15,842 bases of DNA from Verrucomicrobia bacterium UBA6354 (lineage in GTDB: Bacteria; Verrucomicrobiota; Kiritimatiellia; RFP12; UBA1067). The notes below the pieces were generated by a model. The model was not told the DNA's origin and did not search any database. It saw only the letters and a list, made by a program, of their open reading frames with translations. The first letter of the stretch is position 1; each line of letters begins with the position of its first letter. The stretch lies in NCBI GenBank assembly GCA_002440145.1, contig DJRS01000134.1, positions 1 through 15,842 of the forward strand. Direction: 5' to 3'. Position numbers and translations under genes: made by a program. This document shows positions 6,679 through 13,566 of this stretch, one piece after another.

Positions 6679-7083
6679 TCAATCCATGCGCAAACACGCG
6701 GCGAGTTCGGCCAAATGCGTCCTGTCGCCCGGTTTGTTCTCGAAGACGATGGGACCCATTCCGTAGCGCGGCACGATATGGAAGTGCAGATGCTTGACCG
6801 TCTGGCCGGCCGCTTCGCCGTTATTCTGCAGGATGTTGAAGCCTTCGCAGGGGAGCGCCTTTTTGAGGTGCGCGGCGACTTTCTGGACGCGCGCCACAAT
6901 TTCGCCCAATTGGTCCGCCGGGGTGTCGAGCAAGCCTTCCGAATGCGCCTTCGGGATGACGAGCGTATGGCCTTCCGTAAACGGGTTGATGTCCAGATAC
7001 GCCAACACCAAATCGTCCTCGTAAATCTTGAAGGACGGGATTTCGCCCGCGGCAATTGCACAGAAAACGCAGTTGTTCTTCAT
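6679..7083 (-). CDS. HIT-family nucleotide-binding hydrolase
   Basis: A 134-residue histidine-triad protein. The active site HLHFHIVP has H98-x-H100-x-H102 and the N-terminal CVFCAI has the paired cysteines of the Hint/HinT-like zinc-containing branch. The motif set (ENILAYLDINPFTEGHTLVIPKAH-like) fits nucleoside phosphoramidase or AP4A-type hydrolases; the true substrate is unknown. I place the start at 7083 because an AAAAGGAG sequence lies just upstream. An in-frame ATG at 7116 would overlap the end of the preceding pseudouridine synthase gene and adds a non-conserved MTWENDEKERK. It is the last gene of the long minus-strand run, with 16 bp to the preceding stop, and transcription probably ends at the hairpin 6543-6568. 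Confidence 0.93.
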   Translation of the reverse strand: MKNNCVFCAIAAGEIPSFKIYEDDLVLAYLDINPFTEGHTLVIPKAHSEGLLDTPADQLGEIVARVQKVAAHLKKALPCEGFNILQNNGEAAGQTVKHLHFHIVPRYGMGPIVFENKPGDRTHLAELAACLRMD

Positions 7084-7099
7084 TTTTCGCTCCTTTTCG

Positions 7100-8020
7100 T
7101 CATTTTCCCATGTCAAAGAGGCGCAACGTCGCGCGGAAGTCCGCCGGCAAGGGGGAATGCACGGTGATTTGCTCGTGCGGATTCAACGGATTGGGCAGTT
7201 CGAGCGTCGCGGCGTGCAGCATCTGCCGCGGAACCCGCATGAACCGCGGATCGCGCGCCGACTTGAGCCCGAAAACCCGGTCCCCCAGGATGGGGGCGCG
7301 CACGGACGCCAAGTGGCGGCGGATCTGGTTCGTGCGACCCGTGTCGATCTTGATTTTGAGGAAACTCGCGTCCGGCCCCGTCGCTTCGCGCACGACTTGC
7401 GAAACGGCGCGCTGCCCGTCCAGCGGCTTTTCTATCTTGAGATGCGCATAGGGGAAGCGTCCGACGGCGATGGCGCGATAGACCTTCGTCACCTTGTGCG
7501 TCTTGAAGACCTCCACCGCCGCCACGAGCGCGGCGTGGTTCTTCGCGAAAAGCAGGCAGCCCGTCGTGTCGCGGTCGAGACGGTGCACCGCCTCCAGCGT
7601 CGGTATCTTCTCCTGTTCGCGCAAAATCGCCTCGACCGACTTGGGGTCGTCGCAGGTCACAAGCCCCGCCGGCTTGTCGCACACGAGATAGGCGTCGTCC
7701 CGCCAAAGGACGCGGACGTGGCGTTTCGCCGGCCCGGGCGCGGCAGGCGCGCCCGGGCCCGTCGTGCGCGCGCTCTGTTTCACGGCGCCTTTGACCACGG
7801 CGGAGGGGACTTCGACGACATCGCCCGTCTTCAACTGGTGCCGCGCCATCCAGATGCACGCATGGTTCACCCAGACGCTGCGCCCGTCTATCACGGCCTT
7901 CGCCGTGCGGCGCGAAAGCGCCAGTTTCTGGACAAGGAAGTCCTGCAGAAGTTTCGCGTCCGGCTTGTTCACGACGAGCGAAACGAGTCCCGCCGCATGG
8001 CGTGGAGCCTGTCTTTTCAT
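7100..8020 (-). CDS. RluA-family pseudouridine synthase with N-terminal S4 domain
   Basis: A 306-residue RNA-modifying enzyme. Residues about 20-75 form an S4 RNA-binding domain (LLQDFLVQKLALSRRTAKAV, then VNH and LKTGDVVEV). After a Pro/Ala-rich linker (about 80-98) comes the catalytic domain, starting with WRDDAYLVCDKPAGLV, with the catalytic HRLDRDTTG (D149) and the RTNQIRRHLA motif. The architecture is that of RluC/RluD-type rRNA enzymes; the exact site is not predictable. ATG at 8020 overlaps the stop of the PAS gene as ATGA and has GAGGT upstream, so the two are translationally coupled. A longer in-frame extension upstream to 9436 runs through the PAS and queA genes in another frame and is not real. 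Confidence 0.94.
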   Translation of the reverse strand: MKRQAPRHAAGLVSLVVNKPDAKLLQDFLVQKLALSRRTAKAVIDGRSVWVNHACIWMARHQLKTGDVVEVPSAVVKGAVKQSARTTGPGAPAAPGPAKRHVRVLWRDDAYLVCDKPAGLVTCDDPKSVEAILREQEKIPTLEAVHRLDRDTTGCLLFAKNHAALVAAVEVFKTHKVTKVYRAIAVGRFPYAHLKIEKPLDGQRAVSQVVREATGPDASFLKIKIDTGRTNQIRRHLASVRAPILGDRVFGLKSARDPRFMRVPRQMLHAATLELPNPLNPHEQITVHSPLPADFRATLRLFDMGK

Positions 8021-8739
8021 TCCGACCTCACAATGCTGCCCACGACGCCGCGGACTTTCCGGCCGACCATGTTCGGCGCGAGCGTCACCACGATCTCTTC
8101 GGACGCGTCCGAATCTTCCACTTCCGAAACAATGTCCACCGTCGTCTTTTCGCCCGCGAGAGCCTTGCGGAAATTGGCGGGCAGGGGTTCGTCCGGCATC
8201 AATTCCGCGAAGGCATGTTCGCGCGCCTCCTCTTCCGCGGCGAAACCGAACATTTCGCAAAACGCCGGGTTGACGTACGTGAAAGTCCCCGACGCGTCGC
8301 ACACGAACAGGGCTTCGCGCGCCAGCCGGAACGCATTCTCCTTGGCGCGGAGCATGTCGCGCACCTTCCGGCGCCGCTCGATGTTGCGGATCGTGAACAC
8401 CAAATCGTCCGGGTCGGCCAAATCGATGACGGAAACCGCGATCTCGCAGGCGAACTTCGCCCCGTCCTTGGCGCGGCCGTTCGCGTCGACGATGATGTGG
8501 CGGTCGGCTTCGAGCCCGCAGCGGATGCGCTGCACCACCGCGGCGGCCAGCCCCGGGACAAGCAACGAGACGGGGCGATCCACCAACTCCTCCTCCTCGT
8601 AGCCGAAGAACTCCTTCGCGCGCGGATTGATTTCCAGGATATGTCCGTTCGGGTCGGTTATGACGACGGCATCGTACATTCCGCCCAGAAACTGGCGGAA
8701 GAGCGATTTTCGGTCTTTCGGTACAAAAATAGGTGTCAT
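8017..8739 (-). CDS. twin PAS-domain protein without output domain
   Basis: A 240-residue soluble protein made of two PAS domains. The first is about residues 18-122 (YDAVVITDPNGHILEINPRAKEFFGY-like start, GRAKDGAKF in the middle). The second is about 133-240 (REALFVCDASGTFTYVNPAFCEMFGF). No kinase, GGDEF, HTH or other output domain, no membrane segment and no obvious heme or flavin signature is visible. It probably acts through protein contact, for example with a separate kinase or regulator; that is inference. The start at 8739 has no Shine-Dalgarno, but a TATGCTACAAT element ends 7 nt before the ATG, suggesting a leaderless mRNA. The 3' end overlaps the next gene by 4 bp. Confidence 0.88.
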   Translation of the reverse strand: MTPIFVPKDRKSLFRQFLGGMYDAVVITDPNGHILEINPRAKEFFGYEEEELVDRPVSLLVPGLAAAVVQRIRCGLEADRHIIVDANGRAKDGAKFACEIAVSVIDLADPDDLVFTIRNIERRRKVRDMLRAKENAFRLAREALFVCDASGTFTYVNPAFCEMFGFAAEEEAREHAFAELMPDEPLPANFRKALAGEKTTVDIVSEVEDSDASEEIVVTLAPNMVGRKVRGVVGSIVRSE

Positions 8740-8746
8740 CGCGTAT

Positions 8747-8757
8747 ATTGTAGCATA
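8747..8757 (-). promoter_or_regulatory. extended -10 promoter directly upstream of the PAS gene, leaderless
   Basis: On the minus strand TATGCTACAAT: TG at the extended position and -10 TACAAT (8747-8752), then 7 nt, then ATG at 8739. The initiating nucleotide should be at or next to the ATG. The element begins directly after the queA stop (8758-8760). The same arrangement occurs at 15530-15540. Confidence 0.5.
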
Positions 8758-9840
8758 TTAGACGATGAGCATGCAATCCCCATAGGAGAAAAACATGTAG
8801 TTTTCGCGAATCGCCAGGGCGTACGCGCACAACATCCGTTCCCGGCCCGCCAAAGCCGAGACCATCATCAGCAACGTCGACTGCGGCAGATGGAAGTTCG
8901 TCAGCATGCAGTCGCACACCTTGAACGTGTAGGGCGGGTAGATGAAGATGTTGGACGCCCCCGAGCCCGGCACGACGAGCGGCTGCCCTTCCGCGTCCGG
9001 GCGGCTGGCGATCGTCTCCAGCGTGCGGACGGTCGTGGAACCAACGCAAAAGACCCGACCGCCGCGCGCCTTGCAGGCGTTGATGGCGTCGGCCGCCTCG
9101 GGCGTGACCGTGAATGCTTCGAAGTCCATCTGGTGGTCCTCGATGTTTTCCGCCTTCACCGGCCGGAACGTCCCGGGCCCGACGTGCAGGGTTATGGCGA
9201 CGCGCTTCACGCCTTTCGCGTCGAGCGCGGCGAAAATCTCCGGCGTGAAGTGGAGCCCGGCCGTGGGCGCGGCGACGCTCCCCACGTGCTTCGCGTAGAT
9301 CGTCTGGTAGCGGACCCGGTCCTCGAGCTCTTCCGCACGCGTACCTTCGCGCTTGACGTAGGGCGGCACGGGCGTATGGCCGAATTCGTCCAGGAGGTCC
9401 ATGAGCGGACGCCCGCAGATAAACTCGACCTTCCACATGCCGATGCCCCCGAGCGGCTTCAAAAGACGCACGCGCAACTCGTTATGCGGACCGAACACGG
9501 CGACCTGCCCTTCACGGCACTTGCGCCCCGAGCCGATCATGCAGTTCCAGACAAGTTCCTTCACGGTTTCCGCCTCGGGCGCGGCGGAAATCATCAGAAC
9601 CTCGACGCCGCCGTCGGAATCCTCCCACTTGCCGAGCAGACGCGCCGGGAAGACCTTCGTGTCGTTGACGACCAGCAGGTCGTTCGGCGTGATGTACTCG
9701 ACGATATCCGCGATATGACGGTGCTCGAGAACGCCCGTGTCCCGGTGCAGGACCATCATCTTCTCCGTCCCCCGCACGGCGGCGGGGTGCTGGGCGACAA
9801 GCCGTTGCGGCAGGGGATACCAAAATTGCGAAGTCTTCAT
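8758..9840 (-). CDS. queA: S-adenosylmethionine:tRNA ribosyltransferase-isomerase
   Basis: A 360-residue enzyme of queuosine synthesis. It moves the ribosyl part of SAM onto preQ1 at the wobble base of tRNA, giving epoxyqueuosine. The family strings are all present: VVNDTKVFPARL, YQTIYAKHVGSVAAPTAGLHFT, HVGPGTFRPV, TNFHLPQSTLLMMVSALAG and FFSYGDCMLI. Length is normal for the family. ATG at 9840 overlaps the plsY stop as ATGA and has no Shine-Dalgarno of its own, so translation is probably coupled. Other queuosine genes (tgt, queC/D/E/G) are not in the window. The PAS gene follows after 18 bp. Confidence 0.97.
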   Translation of the reverse strand: MKTSQFWYPLPQRLVAQHPAAVRGTEKMMVLHRDTGVLEHRHIADIVEYITPNDLLVVNDTKVFPARLLGKWEDSDGGVEVLMISAAPEAETVKELVWNCMIGSGRKCREGQVAVFGPHNELRVRLLKPLGGIGMWKVEFICGRPLMDLLDEFGHTPVPPYVKREGTRAEELEDRVRYQTIYAKHVGSVAAPTAGLHFTPEIFAALDAKGVKRVAITLHVGPGTFRPVKAENIEDHQMDFEAFTVTPEAADAINACKARGGRVFCVGSTTVRTLETIASRPDAEGQPLVVPGSGASNIFIYPPYTFKVCDCMLTNFHLPQSTLLMMVSALAGRERMLCAYALAIRENYMFFSYGDCMLIV

Positions 9841-10472
9841 GATTTGAATATGTAAATCTTGTTTTCCGTCCCCCGCAGGAGCCGTCCGATGTTCGAACGG
9901 TGCTTGAAGACGACGAAAAGCGCGACAAACGTGACCAGCGCCGCCTGGGGGATGTCCGCCAGGCCGGAGGAACCCAGGATGGGGAACCAGATGGCGATCG
10001 CGAGAAACGCCGCGGCCGTGCAGCTGCCGAGCGAGATGTAGTGCGAGAGCGCGAACACGACGACAAACAGCGCGAAGGCGACCCCCACGAGCGCCGGCAC
10101 GAGCCCGATCAGCATGCCGAATCCTGTCGCGACGCCCTTCCCGCCCTTGAAATGCATGTACGGCGTCAGCATGTGCCCGACGACGCAGGCGAGGCCCGTC
10201 ACGAGCGCGAGATGCGCCAGTCCGGGCGCACCCCCGGCGAAATGCCGCGCCGCGAGAACCGGCAAAAGGCCCTTGAGGACGTCGCAGGCGAAGGCGATGA
10301 ACCCCCACTTCTTGCCGACGGAACGGAAAACGTTCGTCGCGCCGATATTCTTGGACCCGACCGTCCGCACGTCGATGCCGCGCGCTTTGCCGATGAGAAA
10401 TCCGAACGGGATGCCCCCGATCAGATACGCCGCCCCGACAAACAGAGCCCACGTCAACAGATTTGCATTCAT
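9837..10472 (-). CDS. plsY: glycerol-3-phosphate acyltransferase PlsY
   Basis: A 211-residue inner-membrane enzyme that uses acyl-phosphate (made by PlsX) to acylate glycerol-3-phosphate, the first step of phospholipid synthesis. The three conserved cytosolic motifs are present: GSKNIGATNVFR (from residue 39), FKGGKGVAT (108-116) and KHRSNIGRLLRGTE near the C-terminus. Hydrophobic segments fit the five-helix family topology. ATG at 10472 forms an ATGA overlap with the HNH gene and has GGAG-rich sequence upstream. PlsX is not in the window. Confidence 0.97.
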   Translation of the reverse strand: MNANLLTWALFVGAAYLIGGIPFGFLIGKARGIDVRTVGSKNIGATNVFRSVGKKWGFIAFACDVLKGLLPVLAARHFAGGAPGLAHLALVTGLACVVGHMLTPYMHFKGGKGVATGFGMLIGLVPALVGVAFALFVVVFALSHYISLGSCTAAAFLAIAIWFPILGSSGLADIPQAALVTFVALFVVFKHRSNIGRLLRGTENKIYIFKS

Positions 10473-10810
10473 GATCGATCTCCTTCTCCTTCAGGAAAAA
10501 CGGTTCCCGCGCCGCCGTCCGGTCCGAAAAGCGACTCCAGGATGCGCTCCACCGGCGTCGTGGTCTTCTTCTTGTTGTTGCAGTCCTTGCAGCAGGGCAC
10601 GCAGTTCGACCGGACCGACTTTCCGCCGCGCGCCACGGGGATGACGTGGTCCATCGTCAGATTCGCCGCGCCGACGCGCCGCCCGCAGTAATGGCAGACG
10701 CCCTTCTGCAGCTGCGCGCGCCACCAGTCCGTCTGGCGCAGGGCGCGCGCCTTTTCGCGCTCCCGCCGCACGTGAACCGGGTCCGGACGCAAATCGTGCC
10801 ACGTCTCCAT
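10469..10810 (-). CDS. small HNH endonuclease-like protein
   Basis: A 113-residue protein with an HNH/zinc-ribbon domain. C39-x2-C42 (CHYC) and C74-x2-C77 (CKDC) bind the structural metal, DHVIP supplies D54-H55, and N78 follows. Such domains bind and nick or cut DNA, or serve as RNA-targeting modules. The rest, from the basic N-terminus (RREREKARALRQ) to the flexible C-terminal tail, shows no second domain, so the target is unknown. ATG at 10810 is chosen because the stop of the glycosyltransferase and this ATG form TGATG; a longer upstream frame is only the shadow of that gene. The position between glycosyltransferase and plsY genes, with overlaps on both sides, is odd for a nuclease and argues for cotranslation rather than a mobile element. 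Confidence 0.85.
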   Translation of the reverse strand: METWHDLRPDPVHVRREREKARALRQTDWWRAQLQKGVCHYCGRRVGAANLTMDHVIPVARGGKSVRSNCVPCCKDCNNKKKTTTPVERILESLFGPDGGAGTVFPEGEGDRS

Positions 10811-12615
10811 CAGGCATGGTCCTTTCCGATGAACTCGCAGGGCGCCTTCTTCGCCAGAAGTCCGCACAGGAAGCGCACCCCGTAGGTCACGTGCGTCGCC
10901 ACGACGCCCGCCAGCGTGAGCGCCCAGACGAGCGGATTCACACTGAATGTCGTCAGCGCCGCGAGCGCCAGGTAAAAGCCGAGCGGAACCACCCCCGCCA
11001 CGCGCGCCCAAGCCGGCAGGAACCACACGCTCGCCGCCAAAACCGCCAGATAAAGCACGAAAAGCGACGGCACGAAATACGACAGATGAAGCGAATTGGA
11101 CGGATACCGCTTCACGAAATAGCCGCGGTGGAAGGCATACCGCCCCAACTGCCGCAAATGCGGACCGAACAGCGGCCGGCGATGATGGTAGACGACCACC
11201 CACGGATTGTAGTAGATGCGCGCCCCCGTCTCCAGAATGTCCTTGCAGAGGAGCGTGTCCTCGCCCGGCCAGAAGTCCTTACGGTAGCCCTTGATGCGGT
11301 CGAGAATGCTCTTGCGCACAAGAAGATTGCAGCTCGGATAGTCGTCCACATCCCGGCAGATACCGCCCGCCTTGTACCGATAGCGGTAGTTCCCCGAGAC
11401 GAGGAGATTGTCGTAGACGCGCCCGCCTATGCGTGCGAGAAACCCGTCTCCGGGCGGCGTCACGCCCGGTCCGCCCACTGCGCCGACCGTGGAGTCGCCG
11501 AATTCCCGCACGGCGTACTCCAGCCAATGGGCGTCCGGATAGGCGTCGTCGTCGATGAACGCCACAATTTCCCCTTTCGCCGCGGCAATCCCGACGTTGC
11601 GCTTTTCGGCCGGGCGCACCTTGCCGGTGGGGAGGACGCACACGCGACCACCCGTCTCGAGGGCGGGTTCGGGTCCATCCGGCAGGACGATGACTTCGAA
11701 ATGTCTGTACGTCTGGACGGAAAGTCCCTTGAGGCACTCCTCCAGAACGGCGCTCGCGTGCGGACAGGCGATGACGACCGAAACGAAGGGATTGTGCGCA
11801 AGCGGCGGCGGAACCGTGCGGGAAGCATAATAATCCAGCACCCGAAGCCGGTAGAAGACGGCGAGCGAATCCTGCGCCATCGCCTTGACGGTCGACGGTT
11901 TGAGAGCCCCGAACTTGCTGCCGAAATGGATGACGACCGGCGCTTCGGCGATGCGCGCCCCCCTCTGCCGGGCTATCGCCAGCAATTCCAGGTCGAAGGC
12001 GTAGGTTTTCACGAGCATGCGCCCGAGCGCCTCGCCCAAAACGCCGCGCTTGAAGAGCTTCATCCCCGTCTGCGTGTCCGTTATGGGCAAGCCGATCGCG
12101 AGCCGCACGAGCGTGAAGTATGCCCAACTCACGATGCGCCGGTGCCAGGGATACTGCACGACCGATTCCGGATGCCGCTTGGATCCCACCACGATATCCG
12201 CGTCTTTCGCACGCATCTCAGCGAAAAACCGCCCGGTTTGCGCCGGATGGATGTCCAAATCCCCATCCAGCAACAGCACGTACCCGCCCGTGGACGCCTC
12301 GAATCCCGCACGCAGCGCCGCACCCTTCCCGCCATTGCGGTCCAGGAGGACAGGCTTGACGACGACCGGCGCGCGCGCATCCGCCGCGTCATATTCCCGG
12401 GCTACCGCCAGAAGCGCCGCGCGCGTGGCGTCCGTCGAACCGTCGTCCACAGGTATCAATTCCGCGCGCAGCCCGTGCTTTGCGTACAGCGCGGCGATTT
12501 CGCGCACGTTCGCCGCAATCGTCGAACCCAGGTTGTAGACCGGCAGGACGACCGATAGCCGTCCATCCCCCACGCAGGACCGCGCCTGCGCCCACTCCTC
12601 GCGCACGTCCGCCAT
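10810..12615 (-). CDS. two-domain GT2 glycosyltransferase with C-terminal membrane segments
   Basis: A 601-residue fusion. Residues about 18-265 form a GT2 domain of the polyprenyl/dolichyl-phosphate glycosyltransferase type (SVVLPVYNLG, VDDGSTD at 56-62, LLLDGDLD at 114-121, ITDTQTGMKLFKR as in ALG5/DPM relatives). Residues about 276-505 form a second GT-A domain (VSVVIACPHAS, FIDDDAYPD at 353-361, WPGEDTLL at 449-456). Three hydrophobic segments follow (about 512-534, 540-558, 562-585). The likely role is sugar transfer to a lipid carrier plus chain or glycan assembly at the membrane, for envelope polysaccharide or glycolipid; substrates are unknown. ATG at 12615 is 3 bp after the ABC permease stop, with a weak GAAGTAG upstream. 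The stop overlaps the HNH start by one base. Confidence 0.88.
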   Translation of the reverse strand: MADVREEWAQARSCVGDGRLSVVLPVYNLGSTIAANVREIAALYAKHGLRAELIPVDDGSTDATRAALLAVAREYDAADARAPVVVKPVLLDRNGGKGAALRAGFEASTGGYVLLLDGDLDIHPAQTGRFFAEMRAKDADIVVGSKRHPESVVQYPWHRRIVSWAYFTLVRLAIGLPITDTQTGMKLFKRGVLGEALGRMLVKTYAFDLELLAIARQRGARIAEAPVVIHFGSKFGALKPSTVKAMAQDSLAVFYRLRVLDYYASRTVPPPLAHNPFVSVVIACPHASAVLEECLKGLSVQTYRHFEVIVLPDGPEPALETGGRVCVLPTGKVRPAEKRNVGIAAAKGEIVAFIDDDAYPDAHWLEYAVREFGDSTVGAVGGPGVTPPGDGFLARIGGRVYDNLLVSGNYRYRYKAGGICRDVDDYPSCNLLVRKSILDRIKGYRKDFWPGEDTLLCKDILETGARIYYNPWVVVYHHRRPLFGPHLRQLGRYAFHRGYFVKRYPSNSLHLSYFVPSLFVLYLAVLAASVWFLPAWARVAGVVPLGFYLALAALTTFSVNPLVWALTLAGVVATHVTYGVRFLCGLLAKKAPCEFIGKDHA

Positions 12616-12618
12616 AGG

Positions 12619-13551
12619 CTACTTCAACCGCACCCGGGGATCCAGCGCGGCGTAGGCGAGATCCGTCGCCAGATTGACAAACTGATAGACAAGCGCGCTC
12701 ATCACCACGACGCCGCGCACGACCGCCATGTCGGAGGAGTGGATCGCGTTGATGGCGACGGATCCCAGCCCCGGAATGCCGAAGAAACTCTCCAGCAGGA
12801 GCGACCCCGTGAAGAGATACGGAATGGAAAGCGAAACATACGTCACGATCGGGATCAGCGCATTGCGCAAGACGTGCCGCGTCAAGACGGCGGCCGTCGA
12901 AAGCCCGCGGGAACGCGCCGCGAGGACATAGGGCCTGTAGATCTCGTCCAGGATCGCCGTGCGGAAGAACCGCACGTCCACCCCGAGAGAACTGACGATG
13001 CCGATCAGAACCGGCAAAACCAGATACTGCGCCCCGCCATACCCCCATATCGGGAAGAGCCCCGCCTTGTACGCGAGCAGAAACTGCCCCGCCAGGACCC
13101 AGACCACGTAATTGACGCTCATGAGAACCGTGGACGCCACGAGTATGCCCCGGTCGACCCAACCGCCGCGCCGGGCGGCGGAAAGCGCCGCGAGCATCAG
13201 CGCGAGGATCGTCCCTCCGGCGAGGATGGGCACCGTCAGCGAAAGGGACGGCCCCACCCCCCGGAGCAGGACGGACGCGACCGGCTCCTTCAATTCGACC
13301 GAGTAGCCCAGATTCCCCGCCAGCAGATTCTTCACGAACGCGACGAATTGCGAATCCCACGCGAAAATCAGCGGCTTGTCGAAGCCGTGCAGCCGGTTGA
13401 AGGCGGCGATGGATTCCGCCGTCGCGTTCTTGCCGAGAAGCGCCTCCGCCGGCGACCCGCCGACGACGTTGAAAAGCACAAACACAAGCGCCACTATCCC
13501 GAACGTCGTCGGGACGACCTGCAGCATGCGCTTGCCGACGTACTTCCACAT
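12619..13551 (-). CDS. ABC transporter permease, OppB/DppB type
   Basis: A 310-residue permease of the peptide/nickel (DppB/OppB, BPD_transp_1) family. It shows the N-terminal hydrophobic segment, the family NLGYS motif (GNLGYSVELKEPV), and an EAA loop (about residues 210-235, AARSRGLSTAAVLTRHVLRNALIP) that would dock on an ATPase. The tail ends in ALDPRVR, as in DppB. About six membrane helices are predicted by eye. Substrate is unknown: peptides, nickel or oligosaccharides are possible. No OppC, OppD, OppF or binding protein lies next to it; both flanking genes belong to other families. ATG at 13551 is 15 bp after the upstream stop and has no clear Shine-Dalgarno. Confidence 0.9.
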   Translation of the reverse strand: MWKYVGKRMLQVVPTTFGIVALVFVLFNVVGGSPAEALLGKNATAESIAAFNRLHGFDKPLIFAWDSQFVAFVKNLLAGNLGYSVELKEPVASVLLRGVGPSLSLTVPILAGGTILALMLAALSAARRGGWVDRGILVASTVLMSVNYVVWVLAGQFLLAYKAGLFPIWGYGGAQYLVLPVLIGIVSSLGVDVRFFRTAILDEIYRPYVLAARSRGLSTAAVLTRHVLRNALIPIVTYVSLSIPYLFTGSLLLESFFGIPGLGSVAINAIHSSDMAVVRGVVVMSALVYQFVNLATDLAYAALDPRVRLK

Positions 13552-13566
13552 ATGCAGCGGATGCGA

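Noticed and set aside
8021..9436. In-frame N-terminal extension of the S4/RluA synthase
   Set aside because: It runs through the PAS and queA genes in another frame. The ATG at 8020 with GAGGT and ATGA coupling fits the family length.
10811..11203. N-terminal extension of the HNH protein
   Set aside because: Overlaps the coding region of the glycosyltransferase in another frame and shows no domain. The TGATG junction gives the natural start at 10810.
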